Of a stretch of DNA of 64,000 nucleotides, positions 37,201 to 39,383 are shown piece by piece. This DNA comes from Tridacna crocea (taxonomy: Eukaryota > Mollusca > Bivalvia > Cardiida > Cardiidae), in NCBI GenBank assembly GCA_943736015.1, contig OX031059.1, positions 22,252,501-22,316,500 on the forward strand, in the 5' to 3' direction. The position numbers and the translations under genes were made by a program. Within the stretch, counting starts at the first letter, position 1. Each line of letters starts with the position of its first letter. The notes below the pieces were generated by a model. That model was given only the letters and a program-made list of their open reading frames with translations. It was not told the DNA's origin and ran no database searches.

Positions 37201-38998
37201 GAAACCCCCTTTTTCCATGACACCTTATTACAAAAACATGGGCAAATAACTGTGGTGTTGAATGGTCAACGTAGGTGAAACTTTTTTTCCTGCATTTCCT
37301 AATGGAGGTGGACAGATGTGACAAGTTCAATGTAAAAACTTTGTATAGTTTTGAAGAGAAGACTCCAAACATCAAAAGTGTACTTAAGTGCTACTTAAGT
37401 GAAACTTAAAATCGCTCTCAGTCAGCCATTTTGCATCGAATCAAAAAAACAAAAAAAGTGTCTCGGGAGAATGGGTCATTGTACATGTGTATAAAGTTTC
37501 ACGAAATTCCGTCAAACGGTATTGGAGATATTTGCCGGGACAGACGGACGGACGGACGGAAGGACGGACGGACAACGCTAAAACTATATCCCTCCGCCTA
37601 CGGCGGGGGATAAAATAGAAAATGATAATCTTCCCATGATATTTTCCACCCTTTGAAAGACAAACGTTTTCCTTTGAGTAACCTTAGATATGTTGTCTGC
37701 CAAATGCTTTCAATTTGAACTGGGCTGAACTTTTATTGTGTGATAAAAATATAATTTTTTGTCCATACAGTCATGTTTTCAATATTGATGGGGGGGGATC
37801 TAAAATTTTGCTATCTAGTAATGAAATATTACAACTTAGATTACCTCTGGCCTAAAGGCAGCATTGTTCTTTAGGGCTTCAGGAGACCAAAGTTGGGATG
37901 CCAGCTAAAATACAAAATACAAATTGTCTTATAATATGTAGTTTATTGATAAAAATACAGAATTTTTATAGTCATACAGTGATACTCAGTTTGCCATCTG
38001 CAAGTATTTTCAATTTGGGTCAGTCTAAAATTTAACTCTACACCACACAATCCCAAGTGTTGGTGACCCTGAAATAAGAAGGCTTCTGAAAACATTCTGG
38101 CAAAAAGAAAAAATGCTGGAAACCAGTATTTTCTCCTTTTCCTGCAATGTTTTCTGTCCTATCAGACATATTTCATCATTTAAACCACATTTAAATCTTT
38201 ATCTGCATTTGCTTTCAATTTGGACAAAACTTCATTTTTGCTGCGTGGTATTGGATTAGAGTAAGCCAAACCCAAAGCCTGTCTAAATCCTCTAAACCAC
38301 AATTCTGACTTTAAAGCACCTTGAAGAAGACAGCTTCTGCGAAAATTGTGGGAACACAAGAAACTGATTGCAATTAGCATTTTCTTCATTTCCCTCGTTT
38401 TCTACCACATCGAACAATGGAGTCAGTTTTGCGCTAGATTTCAGTTGTAATCGGCAAATGCTTTCATTTTCATCAAGTCCAAAGTTTTTCTTATTTGATA
38501 AAGAGTTAATGAATTAGTTATTTCAAGCTTTCCTCAGAAACATGATGACAAATGATCAAAGGTTCATGCAGTCTTACCCTATTTCTATAATATATTTTGT
38601 TATTTAGAAAAATATTGTGTCTGAAATTATAAGGAAATCGCATTTCTGACTGACGGAAAAAATCCTTTGCACCAACTTGTATATGACACCTCTCTGGATT
38701 AATTCTGACATTTCAGTAAATAAAAATTTAAAATATATTTTCAATCGGAGCAAAGCAGAAAATATCAGAGAAGATAAATGATTGAACTGCACATTCTGTG
38801 CAGTTTGATCTTAATCTGCACAGTCTGCACAAGCATTTCATGGGAAGCATTAGTCCTTCACTGTAGAAAATAAGACAAGATGAATGAACAATAAACCTGT
38901 GTGATACGATCCTCCTGTATCTGTTCAACTGTCAATGTTCCAGTCCTTTTGGAACTTGGTTTTGACACTTTAGGAGACTTTTCAACCTTCACACTCAT
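1184..38998 (-). CDS. AQR: Aquarius intron-binding spliceosomal helicase (30 exons, 3' end outside the window)
   Basis: Thirty minus-strand exons join in frame with GT donors and AG acceptors and give residues 1 to about 1287; human AQR has 1485, so the C-terminus lies beyond base 1. AQR (IBP160) is a nuclear SF1, Upf1-like RNA helicase that binds intronic RNA upstream of the branch point and works in the XAB2-ISY1-PPIE intron-binding complex. The N-terminal half (about 1-460) aligns with the ARM-repeat region. Residues about 460-790 match the beta-barrel and linker, and about 800 onward the RecA-like domains. Visible motifs are Walker A GPPGTGKT (828-835), motif II EESAQ (1065-1069; human has EEAAQ), motif [11 protein letters not shown] (1098-1105) and [10 protein letters not shown] (1263-1272). 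The motif VI exon is not in the window. Introns run from about 0.37 to 3.9 kb and are packed with MITEs. Identity rests on near-continuous similarity to the human protein as I remember it. Confidence 0.96.
1335..1555 (-). mobile_element. TTAA-MITE A, AQR intron 29
   Basis: Family description, valid for all A copies. TTAA at both ends; ends TTAACCCTTTACCACACAAT (end 1) and TTAACTCTTTACCAAACGAC (end 2, with TGCAAATGCTTTCAATTTGG inside it). The centre is a palindrome whose arms read AAAACATTGTGGGAAAAGGA and AGAAAATGCTGG. Usual length 228-230 bp. Strand '+' here means end 1 comes first. This copy is 221 bp with a damaged centre. Confidence 0.85.
1930..2158 (-). mobile_element. TTAA-MITE A, AQR intron 29
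   Basis: Full length, centre palindrome almost intact (AATGCTAGTAACAAGCATTT). Confidence 0.9.
2498..2668 (-). CDS. AQR: AQR exon 29
   Basis: Residues 1203-1259 ([33 protein letters not shown]), matching human. Of two overlapping GTG triplets at the 3' end, the donor GTGGGT at 2497-2492 is chosen because it gives GRPHV-VTTVD, as in human GRPNKVTTVD. Confidence 0.96.
2871..3015. repeat. Palindromic element of about 145 bp, AQR intron 28
   Basis: Arms of about 36 bp: GGAATGAAGAGAATTTTAAC...CATGGAGGTA and its complement. Unrelated to the TTAA-MITE. A shorter related piece (TTTTTTTTCATGGAGCTATG) lies near 3270-3290. Confidence 0.7.
3696..3867 (-). CDS. AQR: AQR exon 28
   Basis: Residues 1145-1202 ([15 protein letters not shown] ... 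[14 protein letters not shown]), matching human LYNWRYKNLGNLPHV and [20 protein letters not shown] acceptor, CAG|GTAAAC donor. Confidence 0.97.
3933..4155 (+). mobile_element. TTAA-MITE B, AQR intron 27
   Basis: Sister subfamily. Same TTAACCCTTTACYCC termini and an ACATTGTG-type palindrome with AAGGTGAAATTGCTC arms, but inner flanks (GGTCAATTAGAGATACCATA, GCAATGTGTAGAAA-like) differ from A. 223 bp. Confidence 0.85.
4479..4707 (-). mobile_element. TTAA-MITE A, AQR intron 27
   Basis: Full length; right TTAA has become TCAA. Confidence 0.9.
4936..5123 (-). CDS. AQR: AQR exon 27, helicase motif III
   Basis: Residues 1083-1144 with [20 protein letters not shown] (motif [11 protein letters not shown] at 1098-1105) and [15 protein letters not shown]. 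Nearly identical to human. TTTCAG acceptor, CAAG|GTAACC donor. Confidence 0.98.
5163..5390 (+). mobile_element. TTAA-MITE A, AQR intron 26
   Basis: Full length, left TCAA. Its edge is 40 bp from exon 27. Confidence 0.9.
5908..6136 (-). mobile_element. TTAA-MITE A, AQR intron 26
   Basis: Full length, 62 bp from the exon 26 donor side. Confidence 0.9.
6198..6269 (-). CDS. AQR: AQR exon 26, helicase motif II
   Basis: Residues 1059-1082 ([20 protein letters not shown]...). The Walker B/motif II box reads EESAQ (1065-1069) where human has EEAAQ. TTTTCAG acceptor, CAG|GTAAGA donor. Confidence 0.97.
6471..6756 (-). mobile_element. TTAA-MITE A with duplicated end 1, AQR intron 25
   Basis: 286 bp. 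The last 60 bp (CCCACAATGTTTTAAGAGGC ... GGGATTGTGTG) occurs twice in a row. Confidence 0.85.
6830..7050 (+). mobile_element. TTAA-MITE A, degenerate, AQR intron 25
   Basis: End 1 and centre recognisable (GGTGGGGAAAAGGGGAATAT); end 2 decayed. Confidence 0.65.
7366..7571 (+). mobile_element. TTAA-MITE A, AQR intron 25
   Basis: One palindrome arm is deleted (GCTGGTAACC joins ATGTTTTCTACCC). The right TTAA (7568-7571) is shared with the next copy. Confidence 0.85.
7568..7758 (-). mobile_element. TTAA-MITE A, AQR intron 25
   Basis: Abuts the previous copy in opposite orientation. Centre reduced; right end TTAT, 47 bp from exon 25. Confidence 0.8.
7805..7942 (-). CDS. AQR: AQR exon 25
   Basis: Residues 1013-1058 with [20 protein letters not shown], identical in core to human. 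TTTAG acceptor, AAG|GTATTT donor. Confidence 0.97.
8020..8570. mobile_element. Two or three decayed TTAA-MITE A copies, AQR intron 24
   Basis: 8020-8254 is a (-) copy with readable centre (AATGCTGATTACCAGCATTT). 8255-8570 holds further decayed centre and end pieces (GATTGTGTGGCAAAGGATTG; TGCAAATGCTTTGAATTTCC). Confidence 0.6.
9029..9258 (+). mobile_element. TTAA-MITE A, AQR intron 24
   Basis: Full length. Palindrome carries a matched change on both arms (ACATGGTGGG / CCCACCATGT). 37 bp from exon 24. Confidence 0.9.
9296..9451 (-). CDS. AQR: AQR exon 24
   Basis: Residues 961-1012 with [20 protein letters not shown] and [17 protein letters not shown], matching human. AACAG acceptor, GAG|GTAATA donor. 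Confidence 0.97.
9638..9850. mobile_element. GCAACATG-type MITE, AQR intron 23
   Basis: Second dispersed palindromic family. Ends read GCAACATGCAAAACGGGGCA and its complement CCCCTTTTCACATGTTGC, with paired CCTGTGCAGACTGTGCAGG-type palindromes inside and TTGTGCTACAGTAGACTTGC in the middle. This copy is decayed in the left half. Confidence 0.65.
9905..9975. repeat. TGCAGTCTGATCTTGATCTACAC-type dispersed palindrome (first of nine)
   Basis: Short inverted motif ATCAGACTGCA / TGCAGTCTGATC followed by TTGGATCTACAC. Related sites: 18857-18930, 24380-24425, 38785-38825, 53440-53490, 54549-54600, 57148-57185, 60786-60835 and 63846-63900. Each is followed by a similar phrase (CACTGTCY). Function unknown. 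Confidence 0.7.
10085..10378 (-). CDS. AQR: AQR exon 23
   Basis: Residues 863-960, the longest exon. [20 protein letters not shown] then [20 protein letters not shown] match human with one or two changes. AACAG acceptor after a T-run, AAG|GTAAGT donor. Confidence 0.98.
10484..10696 (+). mobile_element. TTAA-MITE A, AQR intron 22
   Basis: One palindrome arm shortened (GCTGGTAACTAGCTCACAAT). A detached end-2 fragment lies at 10434-10480. Confidence 0.8.
10693..11040 (+). mobile_element. Decayed TTAA-MITE A copies, AQR intron 22
   Basis: 10693-10925 is a decayed (+) copy adjoining the previous one at TTAA. 10930-11040 is another centre fragment (AAATGCTGGTAACCAG). Confidence 0.6.
11203..11383 (-). 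CDS. AQR: AQR exon 22, Walker A
   Basis: Residues 802-862, start of RecA domain 1: [19 protein letters not shown] then [14 protein letters not shown]. The P-loop GPPGTGKT spans residues 828-835. Nearly identical to human. TTGCAG acceptor, CAG|GTATAG donor. Confidence 0.98.
11440..11570 (-). mobile_element. TTAA-MITE A, left half interrupted by a tandem-core element
   Basis: End 2 is decayed (CTCTTACCAACCAAATG) up to AAAACATCGTGGGAAATG, where the element 11571-13083 begins. The other half is 13087-13193. Confidence 0.6.
11571..13083 (+). mobile_element. Tandem-core (pearl/Helentron-like) element, type 1, complete
   Basis: Starts AACAAGAGAGCCATGATGGC (short palindrome GCCATGATGGC), carries the same 165-bp cores as 1-1178 from about 11990, then the ACGG-type microsatellite at about 12988-13030. 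Ends with hairpin CTGGCCTTCGGCCAG and GGAGCTAAAA. Bases 11613-11700 are a nested MITE fragment; 11700-11985 is unassigned. Both flanks are halves of one TTAA-MITE: the left flank ends ACATCGTGGGAAATG (to 11570), the right flank resumes at about 13087. Confidence 0.75.
11613..11700 (+). mobile_element. TTAA-MITE A end-1 fragment inside the tandem-core element
   Basis: TTAACCCTTTACCACACGAA then GACCATGAAAAAGAGGGCC; stops before the palindrome. Confidence 0.6.
13087..13193 (-). mobile_element. TTAA-MITE A, right half after the tandem-core element
   Basis: Runs TGTTACCACC...TCCCTTTCCCACAAAG through GGGATTGTGTGGTAAAGGGT. A decayed (+) copy follows at 13186-13378. Confidence 0.65.
13186..13378 (+). 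mobile_element. Decayed TTAA-MITE A, AQR intron 21
   Basis: Recognised from GTGCTTTTGAAAGCATCATT, ACTAGCATTTTCTTTTATTC and the end-2 pattern AAATCTAAAATTTGTTGGG. Confidence 0.5.
13786..13923 (-). CDS. AQR: AQR exon 21
   Basis: Residues 756-801: a charged linker rich in Lys and Glu, then [19 protein letters not shown], opposite human [25 protein letters not shown] acceptor, AAG|GTAACT donor. Confidence 0.95.
14077..14245 (-). mobile_element. TTAA-MITE A, end 1 truncated, AQR intron 20
   Basis: End 2 plus full centre (AAATGCTTGTCACCAGCATT); lost after CCCACAATGTTC. Confidence 0.75.
14343..14474 (-). CDS. AQR: AQR exon 20
   Basis: Residues 712-755 ([20 protein letters not shown]...), matching human [27 protein letters not shown] acceptor, CAG|GTAAAC donor. 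Confidence 0.94.
14531..14758 (-). mobile_element. TTAA-MITE B, AQR intron 19
   Basis: 228 bp, inverted relative to the 3933 copy. Perfect TTAA at both ends, 57 bp from exon 20. Confidence 0.88.
15038..15207 (-). CDS. AQR: AQR exon 19
   Basis: Residues 656-711 with [20 protein letters not shown], identical to human, followed by [19 protein letters not shown] acceptor; CA|GTAAAA donor chosen because it keeps frame into exon 20. Confidence 0.96.
15805..16033 (-). mobile_element. TTAA-MITE A, AQR intron 18
   Basis: 229 bp, both TTAA intact, 27 bp from the exon 18 donor side. Confidence 0.92.
16060..16166 (-). CDS. AQR: AQR exon 18
   Basis: Residues 620-655 with [19 protein letters not shown], matching human GESRTFRVFLDPNQYQQDM. 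TGTACAG acceptor, GAG|GTCTGC donor. Tandem 81-82 bp repeats begin 15 bp beyond the acceptor side; a MITE ends 27 bp past the donor. Confidence 0.95.
16181..16425. repeat. Tandem triplication, 81-82 bp unit, AQR intron 17
   Basis: Three near-identical copies starting AAAGTATTTCATTCACAACA (16181, 16262, 16344). The array begins 15 bp beyond the exon 18 acceptor side, so it fills the region where branch point and pyrimidine tract of intron 17 would lie. Confidence 0.9.
16583..16810 (+). mobile_element. TTAA-MITE A, AQR intron 17
   Basis: 228 bp, intact TTAA. Both arms carry the same change (AAAAGGCTGG / CCAGCCTTTT). Confidence 0.92.
17097..17264 (-). CDS. AQR: AQR exon 17
   Basis: Residues 564-619 ([15 protein letters not shown]... 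[20 protein letters not shown]), matching human LRKHDVCFLITVRPT and [27 protein letters not shown] acceptor, G|GTAGAC donor. Confidence 0.96.
17633..17732 (-). CDS. AQR: AQR exon 16
   Basis: Residues 531-563 ([19 protein letters not shown]... IKAEWEG), matching human VAKPNIGENWPTRVRADVT. CATCAG acceptor, G|GTAAGT donor. Confidence 0.95.
17810..17880. repeat. Perfect hairpin, 28-bp arms, AQR intron 15
   Basis: ACCTATGACAAAATTACTGA then GGAAAAAA at 17810-17837, and the exact complement at 17853-17880; 15-base loop. Not related to the MITEs by sequence. Confidence 0.85.
17898..18145 (+). mobile_element. TTAA-MITE A, decayed, AQR intron 15
   Basis: End 1 CCTTTTCCTAAACAAACCC; altered loop with TTGTTAACGACC/TTGTTAACAAG; intact end 2. 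Confidence 0.65.
18162..18333 (-). mobile_element. TTAA-MITE A, internally deleted, AQR intron 15
   Basis: 172 bp. Deletion between end 2 and the palindrome; centre perfect (AATGCTGGTTACCAGCATTT). Confidence 0.85.
18451..18783 (+). mobile_element. Short tandem-core-like element fragment
   Basis: Starts near GATTATACCCCCACC and ends in a GACAGACTGACAGATGGACAG tract and a GGAGGGTATA end. The piece at about 61914-61965 (GGGGTATACTGGAATCACC) is an inverted fragment of the same family. Degenerate. Confidence 0.45.
18977..19104 (-). CDS. AQR: AQR exon 15
   Basis: Residues 488-530 ([17 protein letters not shown]... [11 protein letters not shown]), matching human [17 protein letters not shown] and [19 protein letters not shown] acceptor, GAG|GTGAAC donor. 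Confidence 0.96.
19199..19433 (-). mobile_element. TTAA-MITE A with duplicated loop, AQR intron 14
   Basis: Loop reads GCTGGTTACTAGCAT then GCTGGTTTCTAGCAT, a short duplication at the palindrome centre. Confidence 0.75.
19431..19657 (+). mobile_element. TTAA-MITE A, AQR intron 14
   Basis: Directly adjoins the previous copy; right TTAA intact. Confidence 0.8.
20003..20165 (+). mobile_element. Decayed TTAA-MITE A, AQR intron 14
   Basis: GCTTTTAAAAATATTGTGG and CTTTTCCCACTAGATTTTC are recognisable; ends lost. Confidence 0.5.
20179..20428. mobile_element. GCAACATG-type MITE, AQR intron 14
   Basis: Complete, 250 bp, both CAGCCTGCACAGCCTGTGC-type palindromes present. An A-MITE relic (20003-20165) lies just before it. 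Confidence 0.75.
20598..20690 (-). CDS. AQR: AQR exon 14
   Basis: Residues 457-487 with [20 protein letters not shown], nearly identical to human. TTTCAG acceptor, T|GTGAGT donor. Confidence 0.96.
20788..20860 (+). mobile_element. TTAA-MITE A end-1 fragment, AQR intron 13
   Basis: AACCCTTTACCACACAAAAC followed by TTTTAATGACCAAGATGAAG; broken before the palindrome. Confidence 0.6.
20861..21585. other. AQR intron 13 remainder
   Basis: AT-rich intron sequence with poly-A/T tracts. I see no gene or recognised repeat. Confidence 0.5.
21586..21706 (-). CDS. AQR: AQR exon 13
   Basis: Residues 417-456 with [20 protein letters not shown], opposite human [26 protein letters not shown] acceptor, G|GTATGA donor. 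Confidence 0.96.
22110..22212 (-). CDS. AQR: AQR exon 12
   Basis: Residues 382-416 ([18 protein letters not shown]...KEFLVELL), matching human SNTLHQVASYLCLLP...KEFLLELL. TTGCAG acceptor, TTG|GTAAGA donor. Confidence 0.92.
22295..22494 (+). mobile_element. Decayed TTAA-MITE A, AQR intron 11
   Basis: Recognisable by AAAGCTTTTATAACATTGAT, AATGCTGGTAG and the end-2 pattern CTGTTGTTTGATAAACAGTT. Confidence 0.5.
22731..22843 (-). CDS. AQR: AQR exon 11
   Basis: Residues 345-381 plus two bases. The segment [15 protein letters not shown] aligns with human EVDTRESLVKFFGPL. CTTCAG acceptor, AAG|GTGAGA donor. Confidence 0.92.
22920..23215 (+). mobile_element. Decayed TTAA-MITE A copies, AQR intron 10
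   Basis: 22920-23120 keeps AATGCTGGTAACCAGCATAT and end 2. 23117-23215 is an end-1 half of a second copy. Confidence 0.55.
23384..23626. mobile_element. GCAACATG-type MITE, AQR intron 10
   Basis: Nearly complete; right end CCCTTTTCACCTGTTGC, left end truncated at GAGGCATTCGGACATTTG. Confidence 0.7.
23680..23793 (-). CDS. AQR: AQR exon 10
   Basis: Residues 307-344 ([14 protein letters not shown]...), matching human LLDMLKFYTGFEIN. CACAG acceptor, CAG|GTATGA donor. A MITE starts only 21 bp upstream of the acceptor side. Confidence 0.95.
23814..24043 (+). mobile_element. TTAA-MITE A, AQR intron 9
   Basis: 230 bp with TTAA both sides, 21 bp from the exon 10 acceptor side. Both arms are altered at the A-rich step (GGGAAACAGAAAATG / CATTTTCTCTGTTCCC). 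Confidence 0.9.
24993..25211 (+). mobile_element. TTAA-MITE A, AQR intron 9
   Basis: End 1 and palindrome intact; end 2 shortened to ATGTTTGTTAAG. A decayed fragment follows to about 25335. Confidence 0.85.
25414..25592 (-). CDS. AQR: AQR exon 9
   Basis: Residues 247-306 with [20 protein letters not shown], the highly conserved human [20 protein letters not shown] segment. GATAG acceptor, GAG|GTAAAT donor. Confidence 0.96.
25690..25925 (+). mobile_element. Degenerate tandem-core element remnant
   Basis: Begins like type 2 (GTCCTGAATTGCTCTACTAG), contains GTAGACTTTATTGCATCA, and ends TTGGCCAGCAGGGCTAAAAA. Core array and microsatellite are mostly lost. Confidence 0.5.
26376..26553 (-). CDS. 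AQR: AQR exon 8
   Basis: Residues 188-246, Lys-rich, including [16 protein letters not shown] opposite human KLRKFWNLIKKNDEKM. TGTACAG acceptor. The donor is a weak G|GTTTGA, but it is the only one that keeps frame into exon 9 (shared Gly codon). Confidence 0.88.
26596..26813 (+). mobile_element. TTAA-MITE A, AQR intron 7
   Basis: 218 bp. Both arms share two changes (ACATCAT / ATGATGT), 43 bp from exon 8. Confidence 0.85.
26948..27016 (-). CDS. AQR: AQR exon 7
   Basis: Residues 165-187 ([18 protein letters not shown]...), matching human EVDLIRSQVQQLISLPMW. TTTCAG acceptor, CCT|GTAAGT donor. Confidence 0.94.
27097..27343. mobile_element. GCAACATG-type MITE, AQR intron 6
   Basis: Complete, ends GCAATATGTGAAAAGGAGCA and CCCCTTTTTGCATGTTGC. 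Confidence 0.7.
27490..27718 (+). mobile_element. TTAA-MITE A, AQR intron 6
   Basis: 229 bp; right TTAA (27715-27718) shared with the next copy. Confidence 0.92.
27715..27914 (+). mobile_element. TTAA-MITE A, AQR intron 6
   Basis: Head-to-tail with the previous copy over one TTAA; end 1 shortened. Confidence 0.85.
28288..28419 (-). CDS. AQR: AQR exon 6
   Basis: Residues 121-164, starting CFKKKPDNF and ending FLIHCFTSL; human has IFKKKPDHF...FLDHCFNSL. TTGCAG acceptor, CTG|GTAAGA donor. Confidence 0.94.
28616..28844 (-). mobile_element. TTAA-MITE A, AQR intron 5
   Basis: 229 bp, TTAA both sides. Confidence 0.92.
28978..29249 (+). mobile_element. TTAA-MITE A with inverted duplication at end 1, AQR intron 5
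   Basis: 272 bp. The first 40 bp (AACAATCTCTGGTTTTTACG ...) is followed at once by its reverse complement (AAAAACCAGAGATTGTTTT), then the normal element continues. Confidence 0.88.
29485..29629 (-). mobile_element. Decayed TTAA-MITE A, AQR intron 5
   Basis: ACGAAATTTTAGATTTTATC, GTGCTGGTTAACAG and GCAATGTTTTAAG remain. Confidence 0.55.
29630..30190. repeat. Duplicated intron segment, AQR intron 5
   Basis: 29640-29790 and 29800-29945 are diverged direct copies (CAAATTAATCTGTTACC/GAAATTAATGTTACC; CATACATCAATATAAAT in both). 30050-30150 resembles 49091-49165 (TCACATAATTATGGATCT). Confidence 0.6.
30481..30555 (-). CDS. AQR: AQR exon 5
   Basis: Residues 96-120 ending [13 protein letters not shown], matching human VNEKFRENVPAWE. 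CTCAG acceptor, AAT|GTAAGT donor, phase 0. Confidence 0.93.
30589..30720. mobile_element. TTAA-MITE with two end-1 termini, AQR intron 4 border
   Basis: 132 bp: TTAACTCTTTACCACAAAAT at the left, GGGATTGTTTGGTAAAGGGT plus TAA at the right, so both ends are end 1 and only one palindrome arm remains. It lies 34 bp beyond exon 5. Confidence 0.75.
30660..30832. repeat. 87-bp tandem duplication of a MITE end plus host flank
   Basis: 30660-30746 and 30747-30832 both run AAGGAGAAAATGCTGGTATC ... AACCAGGGATTGT, then GTTCCATATTTAACAA. The host sequence after the TTAA is included in the unit. Confidence 0.85.
30917..30983 (+). mobile_element. TTAA-MITE A left half, split by the type 2 tandem-core element
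   Basis: End 1 (CCTTTACCACACAATCCC) to AAAACATAGTG, where the type 2 element begins. Confidence 0.85.
30984..32259 (+). mobile_element. Tandem-core element, type 2
   Basis: Starts AAACTAGAAGGCCCTGAAGG (palindrome GGCCCTGAAGGGCC), followed by six to seven cores of about 155 bp (CCCATACTGTTTGT near 31268, 31424, 31578, 31733, 31875, 32029). An ACGG microsatellite follows at 32160-32200, then hairpin CTGGCTGAAAGCCAG and TAGAGCTAAAA. Inserted within a MITE whose halves are 30917-30983 and 32260-32415. Confidence 0.8.
32260..32415 (+). mobile_element. TTAA-MITE A right half, split by the type 2 tandem-core element
   Basis: Resumes GCAGAAAATGCTGGTAACC with the rest of the palindrome and end 2 (TTGTTGTTTGGTAAAGAGTT). 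Confidence 0.88.
32792..32837 (-). CDS. AQR: AQR exon 4
   Basis: Residues 80-95 ([16 protein letters not shown]), nearly identical to human [15 protein letters not shown]. At 46 bp it is the shortest exon. TTATAG acceptor, AAG|GTATGT donor. Confidence 0.95.
32950..33850. other. AQR intron 3 body
   Basis: AT-rich, with a T-run near 33490 and a weak tandem-core relic near 33725-33835 (GTCAAAGGGCAATAACTTCT, then GACTGACGGACAGGCAGACA). No gene seen. Confidence 0.45.
33869..33945 (-). CDS. AQR: AQR exon 3
   Basis: Residues 55-79 plus two bases ([15 protein letters not shown]...), matching human VIEDIYEKEIVKSRF. TTACAG acceptor, CAG|GTCAGT donor. Confidence 0.94.
34026..34575. repeat. Dispersed repeat, AQR intron 2, inverted copy near 48.3-48.6 kb
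   Basis: GTGGGTATTTAGGTTTTTCA through AAAGGCTACGTATCCTCTTA and GCGTTTGAAGCTTCATCTG matches, in reverse, 48310-48613. A MITE end-1 fragment (CCCTTTACCACTCAAT, 34000-34027) abuts it. Confidence 0.7.
34579..34808 (-). mobile_element. TTAA-MITE A, AQR intron 2
   Basis: 230 bp. Matched change on both arms (GTAGGAAAAG / CTTTTCCTAC); right end TTAG. Confidence 0.9.
34805..34991 (+). mobile_element. Decayed TTAA-MITE A adjoining the previous copy
   Basis: Keeps AAAACATTGTGGGAAAAAGA and GCTGGTAACCAACATTTTC; end 2 diverged (TCGTTTTGGTAAACATTAA). Confidence 0.7.
35024..35251 (-). mobile_element. TTAA-MITE A, AQR intron 2
   Basis: 228 bp; right TTAA (35248-35251) shared with a B copy. Confidence 0.92.
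35248..35475 (+). mobile_element. TTAA-MITE B, AQR intron 2
   Basis: 228 bp, perfect TTAA on both sides, palindrome with TTGCTCGTAACGAGCAA at the centre. Confidence 0.92.
35595..35653 (+). mobile_element. TTAA-MITE A left half before the type 3 tandem-core element
   Basis: Decayed end 1 (TACAAACTCTGAGGAAAGTG) up to TTTGAAAACATTATGGA, where the element begins. Confidence 0.65.
35654..37615 (+). mobile_element. Tandem-core element, type 3
   Basis: Starts AACAAGCAATTTCGTTGAAA and has about 156-bp cores (CCCCCTTTTTTCATGAC near 36737, 36892, 37048, 37205). A GACGGACGG microsatellite follows at 37541-37573, then a 3' hairpin around CCTCCGCCTACGGCGGGGG and a GATAAAA tail. Contains a long inverted repeat at 35898-36007. 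Flanked by the halves of one MITE (about 35595-35653 and 37616-37748). Confidence 0.75.
35898..36007. repeat. Long inverted repeat inside the type 3 element
   Basis: Arms of about 46 bp: GAAAACAAACAAAGGAAATA ... TTCCATGACA (35898-35943) and complement (35961-36007). The right arm includes the CCCCCTTTTTCCATGAC motif of the core monomers. Confidence 0.8.
37616..37748 (+). mobile_element. TTAA-MITE A right half after the type 3 tandem-core element
   Basis: AGAAAATGATAATCTTCCCA, TGATATTTTCCACCC, then end 2 (CAAATGCTTTCAATTTGAAC). Confidence 0.75.
37845..37904 (-). CDS. AQR: AQR exon 2
   Basis: Residues 35-54 ([10 protein letters not shown]...), matching the LACKYWAPH stretch of human AQR. TTTTAG acceptor and GAG|GTAATC donor, phase 0 at both ends. 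The following intron 2 is the longest in the gene (about 3.9 kb) because of a tandem-core element inside a MITE. Confidence 0.9.
37985..38259 (+). mobile_element. TTAA-MITE A copy plus detached end 2, AQR intron 1
   Basis: 37985-38035 is an end-2 fragment (TTTTCAATTTGGGTCAGTCT) joining at TTAA (38032) a full but diverged copy ending TTAG (38259). Confidence 0.7.
38278..38509 (+). mobile_element. Diverged TTAA-MITE A, AQR intron 1
   Basis: CTAAACCACAATTCTGACTT, GCGAAAATTGTGGGAACAC and TTTGATAAAGAGTTAA remain. Confidence 0.7.
38897..38998 (-). CDS. AQR: AQR exon 1, start codon
   Basis: Residues 1-34, from ATG at 38998-38996 to a CACAG|GTTTAT donor, phase 0. The product begins [10 protein letters not shown] and is Lys/Ser/Thr-rich, like the poorly conserved AQR N-terminus. 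Upstream, a TTGCAG at about 39045-39040 could be a 5'UTR acceptor; all frames continuing from it hit stops before the ATG, which supports this start. Confidence 0.85.
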
Positions 38999-39000
38999 CT

Positions 39001-39156
39001 TTCATAGGATTCAAATACCTACTGTCTGAAATTGAGTATCTGCAAGTATAAATATAGGAATTCAAACAAACTCATTCAAGAACAAAGAGTAAACTGAAAA
39101 CTGTACATGCAACATATACCCATGGCCTATGTCTGATTACAGAATGGTAAAACATA
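39001..39156 (-). other. Region 5' of the AQR start codon
   Basis: AT-rich and without an open frame. It may hold 5'UTR: TTGCAG at about 39045-39040 and TTTCAG at about 39030 (minus strand) resemble acceptors. No TATA box or transcription start can be fixed from sequence alone. Confidence 0.3.
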
Positions 39157-39383
39157 TTAACCCTTTCCCAAACAATCAGGTTTTTTTACGACTCAGATGA
39201 AGAAGTCATTTGAAAACATTGAGAGAAAAGGATAAAATGCTGGTAACCAGCATTTTCTCCTTTTCCCCACAATATTTTCTACTATTAAATTAAGTTTCAA
39301 TTGTTGATTCAAGTTTATTTTGTCGTCTGCAAATGCTTTCAATTTAGACTAGTCTAAAATTTTGTTGTTTGCTAAAGTGATAA
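39157..39383 (+). mobile_element. TTAA-MITE A upstream of AQR
   Basis: Left TTAA, intact palindrome, right end decayed to GATAAG. It is the last near-complete copy before the depleted interval and sits 160 bp upstream of the AQR start codon. Confidence 0.88.
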
